A DNA stretch of 35,815 nucleotides, from contig CAYPEK010000037.1 of assembly GCA_964409645.1 (NCBI GenBank), positions 1-35,815 of the forward strand, given 5' to 3'. Shown here in pieces: positions 25,346 to 32,655 of the stretch (position 1 is the stretch's first letter; every line of letters starts with the position of its first letter). A model generated the notes under the pieces. It was not told where the DNA came from, ran no database searches, and was given only the letters and a program-made list of their open reading frames with translations. Origin of the DNA: CAYPEK01 sp964409645 (GTDB lineage: Bacteria; UBP15; UBA6099). Made by a program: the position numbers and the translations under genes.

Positions 25346-26128
25346 ATGGACAAAACACCCGCTGTCACCGAACAAATCGAAATATCCGTCAGAGGACTGA
25401 ACTTCCTTTACGGCAACGTCGTAGCCCTGCGGGACGTTTCCCTCGACATTCCCAAGAACAAAATCACCGCGCTGATCGGCCCGTCAGGTTGCGGAAAGTC
25501 AACCTTCCTCAGAACGCTCAACCGGATGAACGACACGATCAAAAACACCCGCGCGATCGGAGAGATCACATTCGAGGGCAAGTCGATCCTCGATCAGGAC
25601 GTCGATGTGGTTGAGTTGCGCAAGCGCATCGGAATGGTGTTCCAGAAGCCGAACCCGTTCCCGATGTCCATCTACAACAACGTGTCGTACGGCCCGCGAA
25701 TCCACAAAATGACGACGAGCCGCGAGAAGCTCGACGAGATCGTCGAGCAGAGCCTGCGGCAGGCCGCGCTGTGGGACGAAGTGAAAGACAAGCTTAAACA
25801 CTCCGCGCTCGAACTCTCAGGCGGCCAGCAGCAGCGGCTGTGCATCGCCCGCCTCCTCGCCGTGAAGCCGGACGTGCTCCTGATGGACGAGCCTTGCTCC
25901 GCGCTCGATCCGATCGCCACAATGAAGATTGAGGAGCTGATGCACGAACTGAAGGAGAAATATACTATAGTAATCGTGACGCACAACATGCAGCAGGCCG
26001 CCCGCGTGTCCGACCTCACCGTGTTTTTCCTGAGCGGCGAGATCATCGAGCAGGGAATAACCGAAGAGATGTTCACAAAACCGAAAATAAAGAAAACGGA
26101 AGAATACATTACCGGGAGGTTCGGATAA
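25346..26128 (+). CDS. pstB: Phosphate ABC transporter ATP-binding protein
   Basis: 260 residues, standard length. Walker A GPSGCGKST (45-53), the typical PstB stretch FLRTLNRMNDTIKNTRAIGEI, Q-loop VFQKPNPFPMSIYNNV, signature LSGGQQQR, Walker B VLLMDEP with a D-loop SALDP, and the switch His in VIVTHNMQQAARVSD. It ends ITGRFG, as PstB proteins do. It powers phosphate import, and its activity state is thought to be read by PhoU and PhoR. It begins 10 bp after pstA and abuts phoU. Confidence 0.95.
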   Translation: MDKTPAVTEQIEISVRGLNFLYGNVVALRDVSLDIPKNKITALIGPSGCGKSTFLRTLNRMNDTIKNTRAIGEITFEGKSILDQDVDVVELRKRIGMVFQKPNPFPMSIYNNVSYGPRIHKMTTSREKLDEIVEQSLRQAALWDEVKDKLKHSALELSGGQQQRLCIARLLAVKPDVLLMDEPCSALDPIATMKIEELMHELKEKYTIVIVTHNMQQAARVSDLTVFFLSGEIIEQGITEEMFTKPKIKKTEEYITGRFG

Positions 26129-26788
26129 ATGTCGGACGTACGGAAAACATACTCTCAGGAACTCGAACACCTTCAGCAACTGCTCCTCGAAATGGGCGCA
26201 ATGGCGGAAGAGCTGATAAAGAACTCGGTCAAGGCGTTGATCGAAAAGGACTCCGCCCTCGCGGACAGGACCATCGCCGCCGACGACGCGGTTGACGCGA
26301 AAGAGGCCGAGATCGACGCCCTATGCCTCAAGCTGCTCGCACTCCAGCAGCCGATGGCGGGCGACCTGCGGCTCATCGGCAGCATCCTGAAAATCGTCAC
26401 CGACGTCGAGCGCCTGTCCGACCACACGACTAAAATCTCGAAGAAAGCGAAAATTCTCTCCGAAATGCCGCAGCTCAAGCCGTACGTTGACCTCCCCGAT
26501 ATGGCGAGCCGCGTGATCGAGATGTTCAAGCTAAGTCTGGATGCGTTCGTCAGACGCGACGTCGAAATGGCTTTCAGCATAATGGGAATGGACAGCGCGA
26601 TCGACGATTACAACCACAAAATATTCAGAGAACTCGTGCAGTACATGATAAAAGACCCAGCGTGCATAAACTACGTCTCGCACCTCATGGTGGTGGTCCA
26701 GTCACTCGAACGAATCGCGGATCACGTCACCAACATCTGCGAGAGAATAATCTTCATCGCAACCGGCGACCTGCCGAAGTCGAACTGA
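26129..26788 (+). CDS. phoU: Phosphate-signalling protein PhoU
   Basis: 219 residues, starting at the base after the pstB stop. It is all helical, with two PhoU repeats: the first has DAKEAEIDALCLKLLALQQPMAGDLRLIGSILKI, the second YMIKDPACINYVSHLMVVVQSLERIADHVTNICE. The two conserved acidic clusters (E/D-x-x-x-D in DVERLSDHTTKI and LERIADHVTNI) bind metals in known PhoU structures. It links Pst to PhoR and turns signalling off in high phosphate. It closes the operon; no clear terminator follows before the convergent gene. Confidence 0.94.
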   Translation: MSDVRKTYSQELEHLQQLLLEMGAMAEELIKNSVKALIEKDSALADRTIAADDAVDAKEAEIDALCLKLLALQQPMAGDLRLIGSILKIVTDVERLSDHTTKISKKAKILSEMPQLKPYVDLPDMASRVIEMFKLSLDAFVRRDVEMAFSIMGMDSAIDDYNHKIFRELVQYMIKDPACINYVSHLMVVVQSLERIADHVTNICERIIFIATGDLPKSN

Positions 26789-26822
26789 TTAGATAACAGG
26801 CTTAGTGGAACAGCGCCGCGCC

Positions 26823-27659
26823 CTACTGCTGCGGATACGGCTTTTCGTTCAGATTTTTAAACCAGTCTTTCGGGAACTCCTCTTCGAAGTCCGAATCGTC
26901 AAGCGGGATATTCACCCGGTAGTTTTTGAATGTGGATTTCTGCTTGAAAAGGTACGGCAGTTTGGATACGTGGGTTGTCCACGACGAGCTTGCCGGAAGC
27001 AGGTAGCCGTTGATGTCCTTGTAATACATCTCGCCGGTTGTGCTGACGGTTTTCCCGTCCTTGCCGGTGACTAGAAAAATGAATTTGATTACGATGAACT
27101 TGTTAGGATCGACCAACCACGTCATCGGATAAAGGTTCTTCGGTGCGGACCGCTTCGGCACAAGCGTGATGACCACTGTTTTTCTGCCCCGGTAGTTCTG
27201 CGGCGGCGATTTGTACACGCTGTACCACGTCATAACCTTTTCTTTCCAGCGTTCGTCCATCGGGATCGCTCCCGGCTGGTTTGGGCTGCCGATCCAATAG
27301 TTCTTAATCGGCTTAGTCAGCGCCCTGTAGCCGTGCCTCGCCGGCGCCTGATAAAAATACCTTGCAAGATAGACCGATCCGTTAGCCTTATTGAGAGGCG
27401 TCAGTCCTTCGCTTCCGGGTGAGTTCGACGAGTAGGTCACAGTACGAACTTCGTCGTACGTCATGGTCTTGATATTCTGACCTATGAAACGGTTGTGAAT
27501 CTCGGCGACGATTGCTTCCGGCGACATGGAAAAGCCGGGCGCTGCGGCCGATGGTTTGGCGGTCTTTTTCGGCGCTTTCGTCTTAGCCGCGGGCGCCGAC
27601 AGCGCCGTGGACGCGATTATCAACATAGCCATGAATGCAACCGCTCTTCTCATTGGCAC
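26823..27659 (-). CDS. LolA-like periplasmic protein (outer-membrane lipoprotein-sorting type)
   Basis: 278 residues from GTG at 27659 (AAGGA 5 bp upstream); an ATG two codons later is equally possible. The signal peptide is MRRAVAFMAMLIIASTALSA, followed by an Ala/Lys/Pro-rich linker to about residue 45. The rest has the pattern of half-barrel LolA-type proteins: an opening amphipathic helix (SPEAIVAEIHNRFIGQNIKTM), then many strands with YLARYFYQAPARHGYRAL, KTVVITLVPK, TWLVDPNKFIVIKFIF and the closing FKNYRVNIPLDDSDFEEEFP. It would carry a lipoprotein or other lipid in the periplasm. The family assignment is by pattern only. It is transcribed in the same direction as the two genes upstream on the minus strand, 122 bp after the lipoprotein gene. 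Confidence 0.7.
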   Translation of the reverse strand: MPMRRAVAFMAMLIIASTALSAPAAKTKAPKKTAKPSAAAPGFSMSPEAIVAEIHNRFIGQNIKTMTYDEVRTVTYSSNSPGSEGLTPLNKANGSVYLARYFYQAPARHGYRALTKPIKNYWIGSPNQPGAIPMDERWKEKVMTWYSVYKSPPQNYRGRKTVVITLVPKRSAPKNLYPMTWLVDPNKFIVIKFIFLVTGKDGKTVSTTGEMYYKDINGYLLPASSSWTTHVSKLPYLFKQKSTFKNYRVNIPLDDSDFEEEFPKDWFKNLNEKPYPQQ

Positions 27660-27674
27660 TTTTTTCCTTTTTGC

Positions 27675-27709
27675 GGCGGTTTTACCACTTTAAACCATTT
27701 TAAACCGCC
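27675..27709 (-). promoter_or_regulatory. Inverted repeat just upstream of the LolA-like gene
   Basis: GGCGGTTT (27675-27682) and AAACCGCC (27702-27709) are perfect 8-bp inverted arms around a 19-bp spacer that itself repeats TTTAAACC. It sits 16 bp before the start codon, so it could be an operator or an mRNA stem affecting translation. Confidence 0.4.
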
Positions 27710-27781
27710 AGATAACACTTTTGACACCCGATTCGGCCGCACGGAAGCGTCTTGTCCTAAAAAATCCGGCGGCCCGGTCGA

Positions 27782-28789
27782 TTAAAATCCGTTGCAGACA
27801 GCCGGTTTTTTGTCATCCGGGAACAGGCTGCAGATGTGCGGCTTCGCCTGTTGATACGGCACCGCGCCGCCGTTGAACCGCTTGTTGCAGTTGAACACCG
27901 ATGTCGGAGAGCCGGTTGTGTCCCATTTTTGCGCCAGTTCAGTATCCTTGCGCAAGTAGTCGAGTGATTTCGATTTGACGCAGGTGGCGATCGCGGCGGG
28001 GTTCACACCCGCGCGGGCCGCGCAGGTGTCGTGGACCGTTTTGAACACCACTTTTTCGTCCGGCGGCTGCTTGCCGCTCTGTTGCGCCTTGTTGTAAACG
28101 CTGTTGATTTCAGTCGAGTAACACCGTGCGTAAGACAACCAAGTCGCATTGCCTATATCATGCGCGACACATATCTGGAACTTATCTTCGTCAACTTCGG
28201 GTTGTCCGTGCAGCGATTTCACGTTCCCCTTGTCGTCGATATCGACAATGAAATGCGGTTCCCACACTATGAGCTGTCCGAATTCCGCGAGCATTGCGGG
28301 CAGAATCTGATCGACGTACCTCAACCCGTACGGGCAGTGGCTCATCAGGAAGAAATCGAGCTTGACCGCGCCGCCTTCGGGCTGGCATGACTTTTCGTTC
28401 ACCATCTCCGTCACCATCGCCACGCCCTGCCTCATCAGCGGTATCGAAGCCTCGATTTCCTCTATCGTCCAGCCGGTGTCCAGCATCCGGTCTATCGTCA
28501 TCATCATCTTCTGTCGTTCCGCGCAGTCCGGCGACAGCTTTTCGTCCATCTTCAGGTCCATGTTGTGGACCGGGCAGACCATCCTTTTCATCAGATAATC
28601 GCGCAGCTCGGCGCGGGTTTTGAACCTCGTCTGATTCTGGAGCGCCGGGATTTCGTTCTCAGCGAAACGGTTCACCGCCCGCCGCCCCGTGGCCGGCGCG
28701 CCCTGCTTCTTCGGGCAGCCCGCGAACATCAATCCCGCAACAGCAACCGCCAAAAACAACGTAACAGCTACTCTGGCACCGTTCTTCAT
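27782..28789 (-). CDS. Lipoprotein with CcmH-like and thioredoxin-fold (CPYG) domains
   Basis: 335 residues. A signal peptide ends in lipobox FAG-C25, so it is a lipoprotein. Residues of about 60-115 resemble CcmH/NrfF: a CPVH motif (C72), then DCAERQKMMMTIDRMLDTGWTIEEI, like the CPVCQ...G-x-(S/T)-x-EEI pattern, but with the second Cys of CxxC replaced by His. Residues of about 143-330 form a thioredoxin/DsbA-like domain: FFLMSHCPYG (C152), then SLHGQPEVDEDKFQICVAH, and a likely cis-Pro at GSPT. The second active-site Cys is Gly. Several other Cys follow. Single-Cys sites suit a reductase or isomerase, or metal handling, better than a classical oxidase. It lies 13 bp after the GT2 fusion gene, so they are co-transcribed. 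The substrate is unknown. Confidence 0.8.
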   Translation of the reverse strand: MKNGARVAVTLFLAVAVAGLMFAGCPKKQGAPATGRRAVNRFAENEIPALQNQTRFKTRAELRDYLMKRMVCPVHNMDLKMDEKLSPDCAERQKMMMTIDRMLDTGWTIEEIEASIPLMRQGVAMVTEMVNEKSCQPEGGAVKLDFFLMSHCPYGLRYVDQILPAMLAEFGQLIVWEPHFIVDIDDKGNVKSLHGQPEVDEDKFQICVAHDIGNATWLSYARCYSTEINSVYNKAQQSGKQPPDEKVVFKTVHDTCAARAGVNPAAIATCVKSKSLDYLRKDTELAQKWDTTGSPTSVFNCNKRFNGGAVPYQQAKPHICSLFPDDKKPAVCNGF

Positions 28790-28802
28790 CCGTTTCTCCT
28801 GT

Positions 28803-30305
28803 CTATGGTTTGCGGGCGCTCCGCCTTAGCCTCATCACCAGCAGAAACGCTTCCCTGATAATGTTTGCCGACATCTTCGACTCGCCGTAACGCCTGTCCA
28901 GAAACCGGATCGGCGTCTCGACGACCCGCAGCCCCGCCTTCACCGCACGGTATGTCATCACCGTAAGAAAACCATAACCTTTGGCATCCATATTTTCAAG
29001 TTGAAGGTCCGCGACACGATCCAGCCTCACCAGACGGTAGCCGGTCGTCAGATCCTTCACTTTCAGCCCCAGCATGAAGCGCGCGAACATATTGCCGCCC
29101 TTGCTCAGCAGCCGCCTGTGCCAACCCCAGTTCAGCGTGCCGCCGCCCGGCACGTACCGCGAGCCGATCACGTAGTCCGCGTCCCGCACCCGCACGAGAA
29201 AATCCGGCAGCGACACCGGGTCGTGCGAAAAATCCGCATCCATGTTTATCACATATTTGAACCCGTGGTCGGCGGCCCAGCGGATCCCCGCCGTGATCGC
29301 CGTCCCCAGACCAAGCTTCCCCTCGCGGTGCATCGCGTGCAGGTTCGGGTTCGCCGCCGCGGCTTCGTCCACCGCCGCGCCTGTGCCGTCGGGCGAATTG
29401 TCGTCCACGACCAGCACCGACGCCCCCGGCAGCATCTCGAACACCTGCCCCACAAGCGGCACGATATTCTCGCGCTCGTTATACGTGCAGATCAGCACAA
29501 GCGTTTCCTTCGCGCCGTCCGGCGCCGTCGCGGGCGCGGCCTTCACCAGCGCCGCCTCGCGCTCGCTCATCTTCTTAATTCCGCCGAGCAAAAAATATCC
29601 CTTGATCGTCGTCGCCATCCCCAGCTTGCTCGGCCCCTGCTTGAGATCGTACCGCAGCGTGAACGGTATCTCGGCGACCCGCGCGCCAAGCGCGATGAGG
29701 CGGATCAGCAACTCAGCCTGAACCGAACCGCCGGGCGCCATAATCAGGTGCGCGCCGTACGTCCGCGCCGCCCGCCGCAGAATCGCGCCCGAGTACGCCC
29801 TGTAGCCGCACGATATGTCCTTCACACCGGGAATCGGAGCAAGCGCATCCATGAAACTCTTCGCGCCCCGGCTCAGCAACTTCCGGAACGCGTTCACGCC
29901 GCGCTCCTCGCCGCCCGCGACAAACCGCGAGCAGATCGCCACATCCGCCCCGCCGCTGATTTTCTCCAATAGGCCGGGAATGTACGAAGGATCGTGCGTG
30001 TTGTCGGCGTCCATCGTCACCATCACGTCCGCCGGAGCGCCGGAGCGCGCGAGAAATGCGGCAATGCCCGTCCGCATCGCCGCCGCGAGCCCACGGTTCA
30101 CCCCATGGCGCACCACTTCGAGCCGCCCGTCCGCCGCGAGTTTGTGCTTTTCAGCAATCTGCACCGTGGCGTCCGCGCTACCGTCGTCCACGACGATCAC
30201 ACGCAACGGCGCGGTCCAGCCGGCCGCGCATTCCGCGGCCTTGTCGAGCAGCGCGCCGAGTGCGCCCTCCTCGTTATATGCGGGCAGAACCAGATATATA
30301 GTCAT
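28803..30305 (-). CDS. Two-domain GT2 glycosyltransferase (Dpm1-like tandem fusion)
   Basis: 500 residues with two complete GT2 domains. Domain 1 (about 1-250): LVLPAYNEE, VVDDGSAD (D40, D41), MDADNTHDP (99-106), CSRFVAGGEERG, CGYRAYSG. Domain 2 (about 265-500): ICTYNERENI, VVDDNSPDGTG, MDADFSHDP (355-363), GSRYVPGGG, TTGYRLVRLD and FLDRRYGESKM. Domain 2 is very close in pattern to polyprenyl/dolichyl-phosphate mannose synthase (DPM1/Ppm1), which moves mannose from GDP-mannose to polyprenyl phosphate on the cytoplasmic face. Domain 1 resembles the polyprenyl-phosphate sugar transferase branch. No membrane segments are evident, so it is peripheral. It is the first gene of a minus-strand unit with a promoter at 30336-30364. 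The actual sugar donors are not proved. Confidence 0.9.
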   Translation of the reverse strand: MTIYLVLPAYNEEGALGALLDKAAECAAGWTAPLRVIVVDDGSADATVQIAEKHKLAADGRLEVVRHGVNRGLAAAMRTGIAAFLARSGAPADVMVTMDADNTHDPSYIPGLLEKISGGADVAICSRFVAGGEERGVNAFRKLLSRGAKSFMDALAPIPGVKDISCGYRAYSGAILRRAARTYGAHLIMAPGGSVQAELLIRLIALGARVAEIPFTLRYDLKQGPSKLGMATTIKGYFLLGGIKKMSEREAALVKAAPATAPDGAKETLVLICTYNERENIVPLVGQVFEMLPGASVLVVDDNSPDGTGAAVDEAAAANPNLHAMHREGKLGLGTAITAGIRWAADHGFKYVINMDADFSHDPVSLPDFLVRVRDADYVIGSRYVPGGGTLNWGWHRRLLSKGGNMFARFMLGLKVKDLTTGYRLVRLDRVADLQLENMDAKGYGFLTVMTYRAVKAGLRVVETPIRFLDRRYGESKMSANIIREAFLLVMRLRRSARKP

Positions 30306-30335
30306 TCGACAATTGCCTTTTCGTATCCCGAATTC

Positions 30336-30364
30336 ATTTTAACAGAAAGGCGCGCCGGAGTGAA
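30336..30364 (-). promoter_or_regulatory. Promoter of the GT2-lipoprotein unit
   Basis: On the minus strand, TTCACT (30364-30359), a 17-bp spacer and TAAAAT (30341-30336, five of six), ending 31 bp before the ATG. Confidence 0.55.
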
Positions 30365-30413
30365 CACGTACGGCAATATCCGCCGGCGCTTCCGCTATTC
30401 GTAGCTTTTCAAC

Positions 30414-30419
30414 TATAAT
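30414..30419 (+). promoter_or_regulatory. Consensus -10 box of the acetyltransferase gene
   Basis: A perfect TATAAT, 33 bp before the chosen ATG. No good -35 is visible at normal spacing. Confidence 0.5.
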
Positions 30420-30451
30420 AGTAATCTCAAATTTCTATGGGACGGGGAACG

Positions 30452-30994
30452 ATGAAAACGGAACTGACGGACGGAACAATCACACTGCGGCGCACACTCA
30501 CGACGGATGCGGAAGCTATTTACACAGCCGTGGACGAAACGCGCGCCGATCTGACCCCGTGGATCCCGTGGTATCACGACAATTATTCGCTTGAAGATTC
30601 GAAATCGTGGCTTGAAACCCGCGACGAGGCGTGGAATAACGGAACGGAGTACGACCTCGCCATAGTTGACGCCGCAACGGGCGAATACATCGGCGGCACC
30701 GGTGTCGTGAGCGTCAACAAAATGCACAATCGCGGCGAGATCGGCTACTGGATACGCACCTCCCGCGCCGGGCGGGGCGTCGCGCCCGCCGCGGCGAAAC
30801 TCGCGGCCCGCTTTGCTTTCGAGGAACTCGGCCTCGATCGCGTCTGCCTCAACATCGCCGCCGATAACACGCGCAGCCGCCGGGTCGCCGACAAGATCGG
30901 CGCCAAATTAGAAGGAATCCTGAGAAGCTACTATACCCTGCGGGGCGTCAGACACGACGCGGTGGTCTATTCGATCCTTAAAGGCGAACTGTAA
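30452..30994 (+). CDS. GNAT acetyltransferase, RimJ/RimL-like
   Basis: 180 residues from the ATG at 30452, which has GGGG about 6 bp upstream; an ATG at 30437 would add five residues. The opening LTDGTITLRRTLTTDAEAIYTAVDETRADLTPWIPW is characteristic of RimJ/RimL-type N-acetyltransferases. The acetyl-CoA loop is in the stretch RTSRAGRGVAPAAAKLAARFAF, followed by GLDRVCLNIAADNTRSRRVADKIGAKLEGI, the usual A/B motif block. It acetylates an amine, perhaps a protein N-terminus or a small molecule; the substrate cannot be told. It stands alone between a divergent and a convergent neighbour. Confidence 0.88.
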   Translation: MKTELTDGTITLRRTLTTDAEAIYTAVDETRADLTPWIPWYHDNYSLEDSKSWLETRDEAWNNGTEYDLAIVDAATGEYIGGTGVVSVNKMHNRGEIGYWIRTSRAGRGVAPAAAKLAARFAFEELGLDRVCLNIAADNTRSRRVADKIGAKLEGILRSYYTLRGVRHDAVVYSILKGEL

Positions 30995-31010
30995 ATAGTC
31001 CCCTCCCCGA

Positions 31011-32408
31011 TCAGTTGCACGCGCCGCGCATAAGCATATCGCACGAGATCAGCTTGTTTTTTATCAGCTCCCGGAACAGAATGTCCGCTATCATAGCGTG
31101 CCCGCGCGCCTTGGGATGCGTATCCATGAAAAAACAGCCCTCCGTTTTCAACATCGGATGAAAAAGATCGACAAACGGAATTCTCTCCCTTTTTGCGAAC
31201 GTCTTCATGCGTTCCACATGCCGTATATTGATTTTGCTCTTTGTGATAAACGGATAGCTCACGAGCACGATCCGCGAGCCGCCGCCGCGTGCGACACTCA
31301 CAATATCGCGCAAATGTTTTTCAAGCTGATCGCCTTCCAGAAATCCCCTGTCGTTCGGCCCGGACATCACCAGCACTACATCCGGCTTGTACTTCATCAT
31401 TCTGTGCCGTAGCCTGAATTCCACGTGCGACAGGTCATACGCCGGAACGCCGCCGTTTATGACTTCAAAACTCACGCCTTCAGCCGCCGCGCCGTTCAAT
31501 TCGGCTTCGAGCGCCCGGCTGTACGAGCTGCTCTCCGGCAACAGAAAACCGTAAGTTGTCGAATCGCCCATCACGGCGATGCGTATCGTCCCCGGCGGCG
31601 CGGCGACAGGTATCTCCGGCCCGCGGAACCCCGCACTATTGATCTCAGCCCGGCGCGACTCCCGAAGTTCGTAGCCGACACCTTTCCCGAACAGCTTGTA
31701 GCATCCGAGCATCGATAAATGCTGCACTGTGAACACCAGACCGGAAACCAACAGCGCCACCACCGCCCAAAAAAGCAGATGATGCTTCGCGCTGAACCGG
31801 TTCTCCACATGATACCGCAAGCGATACACCGCGAGATAGTACGAAAAAAAGCAGATCAGCATGCTCGTGTTGACAAGCAGCATAAACCGGAACGCGAAAC
31901 GGATGTCCAGAAGCATGAGGGCAAGCGTCACAACGCCGCCCGCCGCCGCAAAGTCGCGCGGAAATACATCGCCCGGAGCGGTCCGCAAAAACGGCACACG
32001 CCGCGCAAGAGGCCACGCCGCGCAGTACACCGCCGCCATCACCATCACGTCGAAAAGCCCGTCGAGCGGCTGCGACACCAGAAGCAGCGTATTCAGCGCA
32101 CCGCTCGCGAGCAGTTCGAGAACGGCCAGTTCGATAGCGAGCACTGCCACCGAAAACAGCGCCGACGGCGTATAAAGCTTCATGTTTTCAGAGTTTCGCG
32201 TCTCGTACTCTATGAAAAACGCCACCGGCACGTTCAGCAGCAGCGGATAAAACGACCTGAACCGGAAAAAAGTCGATAGCCCGATCCATAATGCGAGCGC
32301 GACTACAGCGTACAGAAACGGAATCTTCCGGCTTGTGTCACCCGCTGTTGGCTCGATAGTTATGGTGTTATTATCCATATACTCAGTTGAATCCATAAAG
32401 TTCGGCAA
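31011..32408 (-). CDS. Membrane-anchored SGNH hydrolase
   Basis: 465 residues from TTG at 32408; ATG codons at residues 5 and 11 are alternatives, and no start has a clear SD. The N-terminal part (about 30-235) has about six or seven membrane segments. The C-terminal domain (about 245-460) is SGNH hydrolase: block I MGDSTTYG (S283), a Gly block INGGVPAYD, block III SGPNDRG (N352), and block V MDTHPKARGH (D429, H431). The linker INSAGFRGPE is typical of surface SGNH esterases. The membrane-plus-SGNH layout suits O-acetyl transfer or removal on envelope polysaccharide, on the outer side of the inner membrane. It is convergent with the acetyltransferase (16 bp gap). Confidence 0.85.
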   Translation of the reverse strand: MPNFMDSTEYMDNNTITIEPTAGDTSRKIPFLYAVVALALWIGLSTFFRFRSFYPLLLNVPVAFFIEYETRNSENMKLYTPSALFSVAVLAIELAVLELLASGALNTLLLVSQPLDGLFDVMVMAAVYCAAWPLARRVPFLRTAPGDVFPRDFAAAGGVVTLALMLLDIRFAFRFMLLVNTSMLICFFSYYLAVYRLRYHVENRFSAKHHLLFWAVVALLVSGLVFTVQHLSMLGCYKLFGKGVGYELRESRRAEINSAGFRGPEIPVAAPPGTIRIAVMGDSTTYGFLLPESSSYSRALEAELNGAAAEGVSFEVINGGVPAYDLSHVEFRLRHRMMKYKPDVVLVMSGPNDRGFLEGDQLEKHLRDIVSVARGGGSRIVLVSYPFITKSKINIRHVERMKTFAKRERIPFVDLFHPMLKTEGCFFMDTHPKARGHAMIADILFRELIKNKLISCDMLMRGACN

Positions 32409-32467
32409 TATTTCTAATTCATTGCTTCAGTTAAACACAGAATAACAGATTTCATATCATTTTATCA

Positions 32468-32496
32468 GGTGGCACAGACAAGATGCCTGTGCCACC
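32468..32496. repeat. Intergenic palindrome, REP-like
   Basis: A perfect 10-bp inverted repeat, GGTGGCACAG (32468-32477) with CTGTGCCACC (32487-32496), and a 9-nt centre. It is not followed by a T-run on either strand, so it is not a classical terminator. It lies between the divergent SGNH and GH38 genes. Similar GGCACAG...CTGTGCC palindromes are, from memory, dispersed repeats in some environmental genomes; only one copy is in this window. Confidence 0.5.
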
Positions 32497-32557
32497 GTCT
32501 GCTTTCTACTTTATTTCCTATTCTCAAACCGACAACTATTTCCAAAAAAAACAACGC

Positions 32558-32586
32558 TTGTGCAAACCATCACAAGGTTTTATAAT
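32558..32586 (+). promoter_or_regulatory. Promoter of the GH38 gene
   Basis: TTGTGC (32558-32563), a 17-bp spacer and a perfect TATAAT (32581-32586), 69 bp before the ATG. Confidence 0.75.
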
Positions 32587-32655
32587 CGTATGATCGCGAT
32601 CGCGGTCTGACGCGAGCGAAAAACCGCCGGGACGGGCGCGACACAGGGGAAAAGA

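Noticed and set aside
27755..27781. Possible minus-strand terminator after the CPYG lipoprotein gene (CCGG-GCCG-CCGG then ATTTTTT)
   Set aside because: The stem is only 4 bp; too weak to call, although the T-run is suggestive.
29001..29972. 323-codon plus-strand ORF opposite the GT2 fusion
   Set aside because: Arg/His-rich shadow without an SD; the minus-strand GT2 motifs are unambiguous.
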